From PALSA-600 sp037142875 (GTDB taxonomy: Bacteria; Actinomycetota; Thermoleophilia; Gaiellales; Gaiellaceae): 64,000 bases of DNA. Of the stretch, positions 25,335 through 33,147 are shown piece by piece. The stretch's first letter is position 1, and the number at the start of each line of letters is the position of its first letter. Position numbers and translations under genes: made by a program. The stretch lies in contig JBAWZV010000008.1 in the NCBI GenBank assembly GCA_037142875.1, forward strand, positions 1 through 64,000, read 5' to 3'. Under the pieces are notes generated by a model, which ran no database searches, was not told where the DNA came from, and saw only the letters and a list, made by a program, of their open reading frames with translations.

Positions 25335-26817
25335 ACGTCTCGGAGGAGTCGAAGTCGAGGTACGCGTCCAGGCCGTGCAGTCCACCCTCGCGACCGAAGC
25401 CGGACTCCTTGTAGCCGCCAAACGGGCTCGTCGGGTCGAAGCGGTTGAAGGTGTTCGCCCAGACGACACCGGCGCGAAGCCGCTCGGCCATCCAGAGAAT
25501 CCGCGAACCCTTCTCCGTCCAGACGCCCGCCGAGAGGCCGTACGGCGTGTTGTTCGCCTTCTCGACGGCCTCCTCGGGCGTGCGAAACGTGAGGACGCTG
25601 AGGACCGGCCCGAAGATCTCCTCCTGGGCGATCCGGTAGCTCTGCGCGACGTTCGTGAAGACTGTCGGCGCGAACCAGTACCCCTTCTCCGGCAGGACGC
25701 ACGGCGGCTGGTAGATCTCGGCGCCCTCGGCGGTGCCGGCCGCAACGAGCTCAGTGATCTTCTCGAGCTGCATCCGCGAGTTGATCGCGCCGACATCGGT
25801 GTTCTTGTCGAGCGGGTCGCCGACGCGGAGCGTCGCCATCCGCTGCTTGAGCTTCTCGATCACGGGCTCCGCGATCGACTCCTGGACAAACAGCCGCGAG
25901 CCGGCGCAGCAGACATGCCCCTGGTTGAAGTAGATCCCGTTGACGATGCCCTCGACGGCCTGGTCGATCGCGGCGTCGTCGAAGACAATGTTCGCCGCCT
26001 TGCCGCCGAGCTCGAGCGTCAGCCGCTTGCCTGTGCCGGCGAGTCGCCGCTGGATCGCCTTGCCGACCTCGGTCGAGCCGGTGAAGGCGATCTTGTCGAC
26101 GTCGGCATCGACGAGCGCCGCCCCGGTGCGGCCGTCGCCCGTCACGATGTTGACGACTCCGGGCGGTAGCTCCGCCTGCCGGACGACGTCGCAGAAGAGC
26201 AGCGCAGTGAGCGGGGTTGTCTCGGCCGGCTTGAGAACGACAGTGTTGCCCGCAGCGAGCGCCGGAGCGAGCTTCCAGGCGAGCATCAGGAGCGGGAAGT
26301 TCCACGGGATGATCTGGCCCGCGACGCCGAGAGGACGCGGACGGCGGTTCGGGAACGCGTACTCGAGCTTGTCTGCCCACCCCGCGTAGTAGAAGAAGTG
26401 CGCTGAGGCGAGCGGCAGGTCGACATCGCGCGACTCCTTGATCGGCTTGCCGCCGTTCAACGACTCGAGGACGGCGAACTCGCGCGAACGTTCCTGGAGG
26501 ATCCTGGCGATCCGGAAGAGGTACTTGGCACGCTCGGCGCCGGGCAGCTTCGACCAGGCGGGAAACGCCTCGCGGGCGGCGGCGACGGCGGTCGCGACGT
26601 CCTCAACGCCGGCCTGTGCGACCTGGGCGAGCGGCGCCTCGTCGCGTGGCGAGATCGTCGTGAAGAGCTCGCCTGCGCGAGGCTCGACCCACTCGCCGCC
26701 GATGTAGAGGCCGTAGCGTTCCTCGAGCCGCACGACGTCGAGCGACTCCGGGGCAGGGGCGTACGTCCAGCCAGCCGGGACGGGTGCTCGATCGTGTCGC
26801 TTCTCGACGTCAGTCAT
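25324..26817 (-). CDS. Aldehyde dehydrogenase (NAD(P)-dependent)
   Basis: This full-length ALDH of 497 residues would oxidise an aldehyde to its acid. Cofactor-binding GQIIPWNFPLLMLAWKLAPA, the FTGSTEVGKAI Rossmann loop, the general-base Glu in LELGGKAANIVFDDA and the catalytic Cys in FNQGHVCCAGSRLFV are all present. The C-terminus keeps PFGGYKESGFGREGG. The gene overlaps deoC by eight bases. Deoxyribose-phosphate aldolase releases acetaldehyde, so oxidation of acetaldehyde to acetate is the obvious proposal; deoC-ALDH pairs are known in other actinobacteria. Confidence 0.95.
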   Translation of the reverse strand: MTDVEKRHDRAPVPAGWTYAPAPESLDVVRLEERYGLYIGGEWVEPRAGELFTTISPRDEAPLAQVAQAGVEDVATAVAAAREAFPAWSKLPGAERAKYLFRIARILQERSREFAVLESLNGGKPIKESRDVDLPLASAHFFYYAGWADKLEYAFPNRRPRPLGVAGQIIPWNFPLLMLAWKLAPALAAGNTVVLKPAETTPLTALLFCDVVRQAELPPGVVNIVTGDGRTGAALVDADVDKIAFTGSTEVGKAIQRRLAGTGKRLTLELGGKAANIVFDDAAIDQAVEGIVNGIYFNQGHVCCAGSRLFVQESIAEPVIEKLKQRMATLRVGDPLDKNTDVGAINSRMQLEKITELVAAGTAEGAEIYQPPCVLPEKGYWFAPTVFTNVAQSYRIAQEEIFGPVLSVLTFRTPEEAVEKANNTPYGLSAGVWTEKGSRILWMAERLRAGVVWANTFNRFDPTSPFGGYKESGFGREGGLHGLDAYLDFDSSETFGG

Positions 26818-27748
26818 TCGTGAAGTAGTCCTTCGACTGGTAGGCGCCCGTCTTCTCCTTGCGCAGCTGCATCAGGATGTCATTGACGAGGGACGACGCA
26901 CCGATCCGGTAGAGGTCGGGGGTCAGCCAGTCAGCACCGAGCGTCTCGTAGACCTGGACGAGGTACTGGATCGCGTTCTTCGACGTCCGGATGCCGCCCG
27001 CCGGCTTCATCCCGACGCGCCGCCCTGTCTCCTCGAAGACGTCACGGATCGCCTCGAGCATGACAAGGTGAACGGGCAACGTCGCGGCACCCGGAAGCTT
27101 GCCGGTGGAGGTCTTGATGAAGTCGCCGCCGGCAGCCATTGCAAGGAGCGACGCGCGCCGAACGTTGTCGTACGTCCCTAGCTCCGCAACCTCCAGGATC
27201 ACCTTGAGGTGCGCCTCGCCGCACGCCTCCTTGACCGCCACGATCTCCTCGTAGACCTCGGCGTACCGCCCGGAGAGGAACGCTCCACGGTCGATCACCA
27301 TGTCGATCTCGTCGGCACCCATCGCGACGGCCTCCTCAACCTCACGGACCTTGACGCCGAGCGAGGTCTGCCCCGACGGAAACGCGGTCGCAACCGATGC
27401 CACCTTCACACCCGACCCTGCCAGGCGGGCCTTCGCAGTAGGAACGAGGCTCGGGTACACGCAGATCGCGGCGACCGACGGGATCGTCCGGTCGGTCGGG
27501 TCGGGTCGGATCGCCTTCGAGCAGAGCGCCGACACCTTGCCGGGCGTGTCCGCCCCCTCGAGCGTCGTCAGGTCGCAGCAGCGAAGTGCAAGCTCGAGCG
27601 CCCACAGCTTCGACTCCTTCTTGATGCTGCGCTTCGCGAGCTCGGCCGCGCGCGTCTCAACCCCGACCTGGTCGATCGAGCCGACACGTGGCAGCCGCTG
27701 CTTCAGCGGAAGCTCGCAACCGGCAGGGAGCAAGGGCAGCTGGGCCAC
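26810..27748 (-). CDS. deoC: Deoxyribose-phosphate aldolase
   Basis: DeoC splits 2-deoxyribose 5-phosphate into acetaldehyde and glyceraldehyde 3-phosphate in deoxynucleoside catabolism. The 312-residue protein contains the Schiff-base Lys in GGDFIKTSTGK, the second active-site Lys in VGMKPAGGIRTS, and ADEIDMVIDRGAF with the conserved acid. It is longer than the 220-260 of many bacterial DeoC because of an N-terminal extension of about 50 residues, as in the eukaryote-like and actinobacterial subgroup. It is the first gene of a six-gene overlapping operon. An 89-base divergent promoter region separates it from the lipoprotein gene at 27838. Confidence 0.95.
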   Translation of the reverse strand: MAQLPLLPAGCELPLKQRLPRVGSIDQVGVETRAAELAKRSIKKESKLWALELALRCCDLTTLEGADTPGKVSALCSKAIRPDPTDRTIPSVAAICVYPSLVPTAKARLAGSGVKVASVATAFPSGQTSLGVKVREVEEAVAMGADEIDMVIDRGAFLSGRYAEVYEEIVAVKEACGEAHLKVILEVAELGTYDNVRRASLLAMAAGGDFIKTSTGKLPGAATLPVHLVMLEAIRDVFEETGRRVGMKPAGGIRTSKNAIQYLVQVYETLGADWLTPDLYRIGASSLVNDILMQLRKEKTGAYQSKDYFTND

Positions 27749-27837
27749 CCGGCGAGTCTAGTCGGCACCCGTTTCTCTTAGCCGCCACGGAGAGTAGGGT
27801 CTTAGAAATTCTTGCAACATCACAAAGGGGCAGCGAC

Positions 27838-28290
27838 ATGAAGCGGGCAATCGCGATGGTGGTCTTGGCAGTTCTGGGAGCGACGCTCGTCGCCGGCTGC
27901 GGTGGGGGCAGCAAGGCAAAGCCGCTCTCGAAGGCCGACTACACGACACAGGTGACGAAGGTGGGGGCAAGCCTCACCACGTCACTCAGCACGCTTGGCT
28001 CCGTCACGACCGCCAAGAGCGCCGCAACCGCGCTCGCAAAGGTGCAGACCGACCTCGCTACCGCTGCCGACACGCTCGACTCGATCACGCCGCCCGAGGA
28101 CGTCAAGACCCAGCACGAGGCGCTCAGCAAGGCCATCCGTGAGTTCTCGACGGAGCTCGGCCCGGTAATCACGAAGCTTCAGGCCGGGAACCTCCAGGCG
28201 CTGACAAGCGTGACCTCGCTCAAGGGCGTCAAGGACATCCAGAGCGCAGCAACGGCGATCACGCAGGCCGGCTACAAGATCAACGGCTGA
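27838..28290 (+). CDS. Small lipoprotein of unknown function
   Basis: The 150-residue protein begins MKRAIAMVVLAVLGATLVAGC, a clear type II signal with lipobox VAGC, followed by GGGS. The rest is an Ala/Thr/Ser/Lys-rich helical domain (SAATALAKVQTDLATAADTL, then TQHEALSKAIREFSTEL), which suggests a helical bundle on the outer membrane face. ATG 27838 was chosen because AAAGGGG lies seven to eight bases upstream and the longer frame to 27688 lacks a signal peptide. It is divergent from deoC and convergent with era, with a small hairpin after its stop. The function is not recognised. Confidence 0.82.
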   Translation: MKRAIAMVVLAVLGATLVAGCGGGSKAKPLSKADYTTQVTKVGASLTTSLSTLGSVTTAKSAATALAKVQTDLATAADTLDSITPPEDVKTQHEALSKAIREFSTELGPVITKLQAGNLQALTSVTSLKGVKDIQSAATAITQAGYKING

Positions 28291-28308
28291 GCCGGGCGCC
28301 GTCCCGGC
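28291..28308. terminator. Hairpin between convergent lipoprotein and era genes
   Basis: A six-base-pair GC stem (GCCGGG/CCCGGC) with a six-base loop starts at the stop codon of the lipoprotein gene. There is no T-run, so it is a moderate terminator candidate only. Confidence 0.45.
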
Positions 28309-28326
28309 GGGCGAACCACTCCAGGC

Positions 28327-29190
28327 TCAGAGCCCGAGCCGCTCCAGCATCGTCTCGTTCCGGCGCCACTTCGGCGAGGCTTTGACCTGGATCTGGAGGT
28401 AGATCGTGTGGCCAAGGAGCTTCTCGATGCCCGGGCGTGCCCAGCGACCGATCTCGCGCACCATCGAGCCACCCTTGCCGATCATGATCTGCTTCTGGCT
28501 CTCCGTCTCGGTGTAGAGCCGCACGTGGACGTGTCGATCGACGATCTCGACGACCTCCGCCGTGAGCGCGTGCGGAACCTCTTCCTTGGTCAGGCGTAGC
28601 GCCTGCTCGCGGACGAGCTCGGCGATTCGCGCCTCGAGCGACATGTCCGTGATCTGGCCGGCGGGGTAGTACTGCGGCCCCTCCGGGAGCAGGGAGATGA
28701 GGTCGTTACGGAGCTCTTCGACTCCGTCACCGGTCTTCGCGCTGACGGGGTGCACGGCATGGAACGGGCCGAGCGCAGCAGCGGTCTTCATCTGCGTCGC
28801 GATGTGCCCCATCTTGAGCCGGTCGATCTTGTTCAGGACGATCACGACCGGAACCCCGAGGCCGAAGACGTGGCGGGCGACGTACTTGTCACCGGTGCCG
28901 ATCCGCTCCCGCGCGTTCATGACGAGCAGGATGACGTCGAGGTCGTCGGCCATCGTCTCGTTGACGGTCACCTGCATCCGCTCGGTGAGTCGATCGATCG
29001 GCTTCTGCCAGCCCGGAAGGTCGACCAGGACGAGCTGAACGTCGTCCTGGTTCCAGACACCCCGGATGCGGTTTCGTGTCGTGTGCGGGATCTGCGAGAC
29101 GATCGCGATCTTCTCACCGGTGAGCGAGTTCATGAGCGTCGACTTGCCGACGTTCGGCCGTCCGGTGACCGCGACGAAGCCCGACCTCAT
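28327..29190 (-). CDS. era: GTPase Era
   Basis: Era is an essential GTPase that binds the 3' end of 16S rRNA during 30S maturation. The 287-residue protein has G1 GRPNVGKST, the switch region with a conserved Thr in IPHTTRNRI, G3 as DLPGWQ and G4 NKID, then the SAK motif in PVSAKTGDG. The C-terminal KH domain carries the GKGGSMVREIG loop. It closes the hrcA...era supercluster. It overlaps cdd by four bases, so translation is coupled. Confidence 0.97.
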   Translation of the reverse strand: MRSGFVAVTGRPNVGKSTLMNSLTGEKIAIVSQIPHTTRNRIRGVWNQDDVQLVLVDLPGWQKPIDRLTERMQVTVNETMADDLDVILLVMNARERIGTGDKYVARHVFGLGVPVVIVLNKIDRLKMGHIATQMKTAAALGPFHAVHPVSAKTGDGVEELRNDLISLLPEGPQYYPAGQITDMSLEARIAELVREQALRLTKEEVPHALTAEVVEIVDRHVHVRLYTETESQKQIMIGKGGSMVREIGRWARPGIEKLLGHTIYLQIQVKASPKWRRNETMLERLGL

Positions 29191-29552
29191 GAGGGAAGGT
29201 TCCAGGTGTCCGGCAGGAGCGCCGCGGGCGTCGTCGTCCGGATGACGCCGTCATCGCCGCGATAGCTCACCTCGGCGATCCTGAACTCGTGCAGCCACTG
29301 CCGGCACCCGCCGCAGGGTGAGGCCGTGATGCCGATCGCGGCGAGGTCACCGGGCCGGTAGCCCGCGACGACCGCGGCGACGATCGCGGTCTTCTCGGCA
29401 CAGACGCCAAGCGGATAGGCCGCGTTCTCGACGTTAACACCCTCGAACTCGCGTCCGTCGTTCGTCCGGACGACGGCGCCGACGAGGTAGTTCGAGTAGG
29501 GCGCGTAGGCGCGCACCGCGACCTTGTCGGCCTTCTCGACCAGCGCGCTCAT
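29187..29552 (-). CDS. cdd: Cytidine deaminase
   Basis: Cdd hydrolyses cytidine and deoxycytidine to uridine forms in pyrimidine salvage. The 121-residue size fits the small tetrameric type. NVENAAYPLGVCAEKTAI holds the first zinc Cys with the catalytic Glu of the CAE motif; SPCGGCRQWL supplies the remaining two Cys. The early YAPYSNYLVGAVV is the substrate-side family motif. It overlaps era and lies 74 bases after the kinase-phosphatase fusion gene, as in the conserved ybeY-dgk-cdd-era arrangement. Confidence 0.96.
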   Translation of the reverse strand: MSALVEKADKVAVRAYAPYSNYLVGAVVRTNDGREFEGVNVENAAYPLGVCAEKTAIVAAVVAGYRPGDLAAIGITASPCGGCRQWLHEFRIAEVSYRGDDGVIRTTTPAALLPDTWNLPS

Positions 29553-29626
29553 CTGGGGTTCAACGACGTTCGGATATCAGCCACGGTGACAGAAGTGTGA
29601 TGGGCTGTGCAGAGCGACCGCATCGC

Positions 29627-30343
29627 TCAGGCACTCAGCTGGAAGATCGCGAGGGCCGTGAGAGCGCCGACGAGCGCGCCGAGGGCGACCTCAACGGCCG
29701 AGTGGACGCCCGATTCGACCCGGGTCTGCGCGACGAGCATCGCCATCACAAACGCGATCGTCGAGACGAGAAAGCGGTGATGTGGCCCCGCGCCGTACGT
29801 GGCGGCGACCCACGCGGCGAACGCGACGGCCGCATGGCCGCTCGGCAGGCCGCCGCGCAGCGGCGTACCCCGGTGCGTCCAGGCCTTCAGCCACACGACG
29901 GCGATCACCGTCAGGGCCAGGGCGATGATCGTCAACGATGCCGGCGCGTCGCGGACGTGGTCGAGGAGTTTCCCGGTCTTGTCGGCTGTCTTGCCCGAGA
30001 ACACGAGGTACCCGACCGCGACCGCATTCAGCGACGCGATCAGGACGGCGCCGGCTGCGATGTCCTTGGCGAGCTTCGCGAGCGGGTCGAAGGACGTCGT
30101 CGCGATGTCGACGGTGCTCTCGATCGCGGTGTTGAGCATCTCCGCGATCAGGACGAACGTGATCGAGATCAGCAGTGCGATTAGCTCGATCTTCGTGACG
30201 TTCACGGCGAGCGCGACAACGAGCACGACCGTCGCGACGAGGAAGTGGATGCGCATGTTCCGCTGCGTACGCAGGACGTGAACGACACCCTCGGCCGCGT
30301 AGTTGAACGAGTCGAAGATCCCCGGTGCGCGCCGCCCGCTCAT
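29627..30343 (-). CDS. DgkA-like lipid kinase fused to PAP2 phosphatase
   Basis: The 238-residue membrane protein joins two domains that usually oppose one another. Residues 1-115 are a DgkA/UdpK-type kinase, with three helices and the signature AEMLNTAIESTVD, where the Glu and Asn coordinate ATP-Mg. Residues 130-238 are a PAP2 domain with a K.....RGTPLRGG first motif, PSGHAAVAFA second motif and TRVESGVHSAVEV third motif. The His residues are there, but the last acid is Glu instead of Asp. In Gram-positives the kinase phosphorylates undecaprenol, so the pair may tune the undecaprenol/undecaprenyl phosphate pool. It overlaps ybeY by four bases. Confidence 0.85.
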   Translation of the reverse strand: MSGRRAPGIFDSFNYAAEGVVHVLRTQRNMRIHFLVATVVLVVALAVNVTKIELIALLISITFVLIAEMLNTAIESTVDIATTSFDPLAKLAKDIAAGAVLIASLNAVAVGYLVFSGKTADKTGKLLDHVRDAPASLTIIALALTVIAVVWLKAWTHRGTPLRGGLPSGHAAVAFAAWVAATYGAGPHHRFLVSTIAFVMAMLVAQTRVESGVHSAVEVALGALVGALTALAIFQLSA

Positions 30344-30714
30344 ACGAGTTCCGACTCGCGCCGCTCCATCTCCTCGCCGTGGTCGTAGCCGAGCAGGTGG
30401 AGCAGTCCATGTGTGAGCGGTGCCCGCCAGGCGTCACCGACAACCTGGGGGCAGAGAACGATGTCGCCGAGCGCGCGCGGCAGCCCCTCGGGCAGCTCGT
30501 CCTTCCCATCGATCGGGAACGACAGGACGTCGGTCGCCTCGTCGATGCCGAGATGCTCGCGCTTGAGCGTCCGGATCTCCTCCGGGCCGACGAACGCGAG
30601 CCCGAGCTCACCCGACTCGATCCCCTCGGCCCGAAGCACGGTGCAGGCAAGCTCGACGGCCGCGGCCTCGTCGACCTCCTCCCCGCTCCTGTTTTCGACC
30701 TCGACGCTGAGCAT
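30340..30714 (-). CDS. ybeY: Endoribonuclease YbeY
   Basis: YbeY is a zinc-dependent RNase needed for 16S rRNA 3'-end processing and ribosome quality control. The 124-residue protein keeps the metal motif THGLLHLLGYDH (HxxxHxxxxxH). The upstream ATDVLSFPID block is conserved as 'TDVLSFP'. The protein is slightly shorter than the usual 140-160 residues because of a brief C-terminus. The gene sits between phoH (five-base gap) and the kinase-phosphatase fusion, the standard location. Confidence 0.95.
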   Translation of the reverse strand: MLSVEVENRSGEEVDEAAAVELACTVLRAEGIESGELGLAFVGPEEIRTLKREHLGIDEATDVLSFPIDGKDELPEGLPRALGDIVLCPQVVGDAWRAPLTHGLLHLLGYDHGEEMERRESELV

Positions 30715-30719
30715 CGTCG

Positions 30720-31679
30720 TTACCGGCGGCGCAGCGTGCCGGTCTCCTCGGCATGCTCGCGGTAGGCCTCGACGATCTTCTGCACGAGCTTGTGACGGAC
30801 GACGTCCTGGTGTCCGAAGCGGACAAACGAGATTCCGTCGATGCCCTCGAGGATGTCCTGGACCTGGATCAGACCCGACGCCTGGTCACGCGGCAGGTCG
30901 ACCTGGGTGACGTCACCGGTGATGACCACCTTCGAGCCGAAACCGAGTCGCGTCAGGAACATCTGCATCTGCTCGGGCGTCGTGTTCTGTGCCTCGTCGA
31001 GGATGATGAAGCTGTCGTTGAGCGTCCGCCCACGCATGAAGGCAAGCGGAGCGACCTCGATCGTGCCGCGCTCCATGTAGGTGTTCGCACGTTCGGGGTC
31101 GAGCATGTCGAAGAGCGCGTCGAAGAGCGGGCGAAGGTACGGGTCGACCTTGGCCAGCATGTCCCCGGGGAGGAAGCCGAGCCGCTCGCCCGCCTCGACC
31201 GCAGGACGCGTGAGGATGATCCGCGCGACCTGCCTGTCGTTCAGCGCGGCAACGGCAAGCGCCATCGCAAGGTAGGTCTTGCCAGTGCCGGCCGGCCCGA
31301 TCCCGAACGTGATCGTGTCCTTGCGGATTGCATCGACATAGGTCTTCTGGGTGACCGTCTTCGGGGATATCTGCTTGCCACGGTGGCGCCAGACAACCGA
31401 ATCGAACACCTCGCGCACGTTCAGGTTCGCCTCGATCGCCCCGAGAACTGCGTCGACCGTATGCGCACCGATCTGATGCCCGCCCTCGACAAGCTCGACG
31501 AGCTCGACGATGATCCCGCGCGCCGCGTGGATCTGGTCCGCCTCACCCTCCAGCGTCAGCTGGTTCCCGCGCAGGCGAATCGTGCAGTCGAGACGGTCGC
31601 GCAGCGTCTCGATCACCCCGTCACCGAGCCCCGCCAGCTCGGCGGCGACAGCGTTCGAGACCTCGAAGACTTCCTGCAC
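30720..31679 (-). CDS. phoH: PhoH-like ATPase
   Basis: This 319-residue P-loop ATPase belongs to the PhoH/YbeZ family, usually encoded beside ybeY and linked to RNA handling and ribosome maturation. The Walker A motif is FGIGPAGTGKTYLA and Walker B lies in NDSFIILDEAQNTTPEQM. VVITGDVTQVDLP follows as the sensor region. An N-terminal KH-like segment of about 100 residues (QLTLEGEADQIHAARGI) precedes the ATPase. A possible structured RNA lies in the 262-base gap upstream, and may serve as its leader. Confidence 0.95.
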   Translation of the reverse strand: MQEVFEVSNAVAAELAGLGDGVIETLRDRLDCTIRLRGNQLTLEGEADQIHAARGIIVELVELVEGGHQIGAHTVDAVLGAIEANLNVREVFDSVVWRHRGKQISPKTVTQKTYVDAIRKDTITFGIGPAGTGKTYLAMALAVAALNDRQVARIILTRPAVEAGERLGFLPGDMLAKVDPYLRPLFDALFDMLDPERANTYMERGTIEVAPLAFMRGRTLNDSFIILDEAQNTTPEQMQMFLTRLGFGSKVVITGDVTQVDLPRDQASGLIQVQDILEGIDGISFVRFGHQDVVRHKLVQKIVEAYREHAEETGTLRRR

Positions 31680-31745
31680 GCAGTGAGTGTAGGTCGCGCA
31701 GGAGCCGCGACGCCGACGCAGCTCAAACCGGGCGGTTAAATAGGA

Positions 31746-31865
31746 TCACCGAGCCGGTGGCGCTTTCATCCGCCGTCCCAACTGAACGATCGCCCTGGGC
31801 CTTTCGGCCTTCCGCGTCCGATCTCTTGGGGCGACATCAACTTACTCGCGCTCCGTGCTCGGTGA
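31746..31865 (-). ncRNA. Candidate structured RNA between yqeY and phoH
   Basis: About 120 bases fold into nested helices. The outer stem is 9 bp (31746-31754 with 31857-31865). An 8-bp stem with one wobble pairs 31774-31781 with 31826-31833. A 5-bp stem pairs 31788-31792 with 31819-31823. The apical hairpin is GGCC-loop-GGCC (31798-31809). On the minus strand the apical loop reads GAAA, a GNRA tetraloop, which favours that strand. A side hairpin GGCG/CGCC lies at 31759-31774. It precedes phoH on the same strand, so it may be a leader element; a free small RNA is also possible. I do not recognise a known family. Confidence 0.5.
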
Positions 31866-31941
31866 CAGGAGGGAACCTACGCAGCCGACTGCCGGACCAC
31901 AAGCCTCCGGCCGAGAAGAAGTTCGCTCCTAGCGAGAAGTT

Positions 31942-32385
31942 CTAGGCGAGCTTCTCGCGAACGAGCTGGCTCACGGCCGACCCGTCTGCGCGACCGGCGA
32001 TCTGGGGCATGACGTCGGCCATCACACGGCCGAGGTCAGACATCCCGGTCGCACCGGTCTCGGCGATTGCGTTGTCGACGATCTGCTCGAGCTCATCCTC
32101 GGAGAGCGGCTCCGGCATGTACTGCTCGAGAAGCGTGAGCTCCGACTCCTCGAGCGCGGCCTGCTCGGTGCGCCCGGCGTTGTGGAACGCCTCCGCGGCC
32201 TCAAGCCGCCGCTTGCGCTCACGCTGGAGCACCTGCAGCTCCTCATCCTCGGTGAGCGGACGCTGGAGATCCTTCTCGGCCGAGCGGAGGCTCGAGAGGA
32301 TCAGGCGGAGGGCGTCGCGTCGGGCGGCATCGCGCGCAAGCATCGCTTCCTTGACCTCACCTTCGAGCTGCTCGACGAGTGTCAC
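31942..32385 (-). CDS. GatB/YqeY domain protein
   Basis: The 147-residue protein is a stand-alone YqeY, related to the tail domain of the GatB amidotransferase subunit and thought to bind tRNA. It begins with a helical bundle (LEGEVKEAMLARDAARRDALRLILSSLR), typical of the family, and ends with the short second helical domain including MSDLGRVMADVMPQIAGRADG. The exact cellular role is uncertain. It overlaps the HIT gene upstream by four bases. A 262-base gap follows before phoH, unlike the tight spacing elsewhere in this cluster. Confidence 0.93.
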   Translation of the reverse strand: MTLVEQLEGEVKEAMLARDAARRDALRLILSSLRSAEKDLQRPLTEDEELQVLQRERKRRLEAAEAFHNAGRTEQAALEESELTLLEQYMPEPLSEDELEQIVDNAIAETGATGMSDLGRVMADVMPQIAGRADGSAVSQLVREKLA

Positions 32386-32747
32386 AGGTCGACCGCCACT
32401 GTTGAGAAGTCGTGCGAATCGGCGTGGGAATGACGCTGTCCGAGAACATGCCAGTGCAAGTGGAAGACGGTCTGACCTGCGCTACGTCCGATGTTCACCT
32501 GCACGTTGTAGTCGATAAGTCCAGCCCCGCGTGCGACATCCGCAACGAACTCGAGCATTCGCTTCGTCTCCCGGGCCGGAAATGCCCCGATCTCGCGGAA
32601 CGTCTCGACGTGCCGCTCCGGGATGACGAGCAGGTGAACCTCGGCCTGCGGGTTGATGTCCTTGATCGCGACGAACCCCTTTGCGGCAGCGACGTGGTCA
32701 CCTTCGCGAACGAGTCGGCAGAACAGGCAGTCAGGCTGCGACGGCAT
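32382..32747 (-). CDS. HIT-family hydrolase (HinT-like)
   Basis: This 121-residue histidine-triad protein would hydrolyse nucleoside phosphoramidates or adenylates. The catalytic triad appears as TVFHLHWHVLGQ (HxHxH), and the N-terminal CLFCRLVREGDH holds the zinc-type Cys pair (CxxC). ATG 32747 was chosen because GAGGAGGGG stands just upstream, and because the family begins here; the frame to 32909 is an overlong extension. It overlaps the mtaB fragment by 17 bases and yqeY by four bases. Confidence 0.93.
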   Translation of the reverse strand: MPSQPDCLFCRLVREGDHVAAAKGFVAIKDINPQAEVHLLVIPERHVETFREIGAFPARETKRMLEFVADVARGAGLIDYNVQVNIGRSAGQTVFHLHWHVLGQRHSHADSHDFSTVAVDL

Positions 32748-33111
32748 GGATCCCCTCCTCGGAGACGGCGTGCGCGCGAACGGGTACGAGATCGCGCACG
32801 AGGCGCGGGGGTTCGTCGCCGGCCGCCCGGTCGCGGAAGCACCCGAGGTTGACTCCGGTCGGGATGACGCAGAACGCGCAGGCAAACGAGCAGCCGATCG
32901 CACCGCCATCTCCGCACACCGCAGCCGGCATCTTCTCGGCCGGAAGGGCGACGGCCTCGTGGGTGACGCAGCAGGTGCTGAGCACGGCTACATCGGCGCT
33001 CTCTCCCACGCCACCCTCGAGGTGGCCGTCGGCCCGCAGGCGGTCTCGGATCTCCTGGACATCGACGTGGGAGACCTTGCACCCGAGGAACCCGACGCTG
33101 AAACGGGCCAC
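32731..33111 (-). pseudogene. Fragment of tRNA t6A methylthiotransferase MtaB
   Basis: The 126-residue frame carries two pieces of a MiaB/MtaB-type radical SAM enzyme, normally about 400-450 residues. Residues 1-52 match the N-terminal UPF0004 domain (FSVGFLGCKVSHVDVQEI, then LSTCCVTHEA). Residues 72-82 keep a cluster motif GCSFACAFCVIP (CxxxCxxC). About 90 residues between them, the remainder of the radical SAM barrel and the TRAM domain are missing. The position between prmA and the HIT gene is where mtaB normally lies, so this looks like an internally deleted, decaying copy. The open frame has been kept, so a cryptic function is not excluded. The start is GTG. Confidence 0.75.
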
Positions 33112-33147
33112 AGCGGGATGGTACTCGGACGCTCGCCAACGGGACGG

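Noticed and set aside
31757..31945. 62-codon plus-strand frame in the phoH-yqeY gap
   Set aside because: It overlaps the structured RNA candidate, has no SD and gives a low-information peptide.
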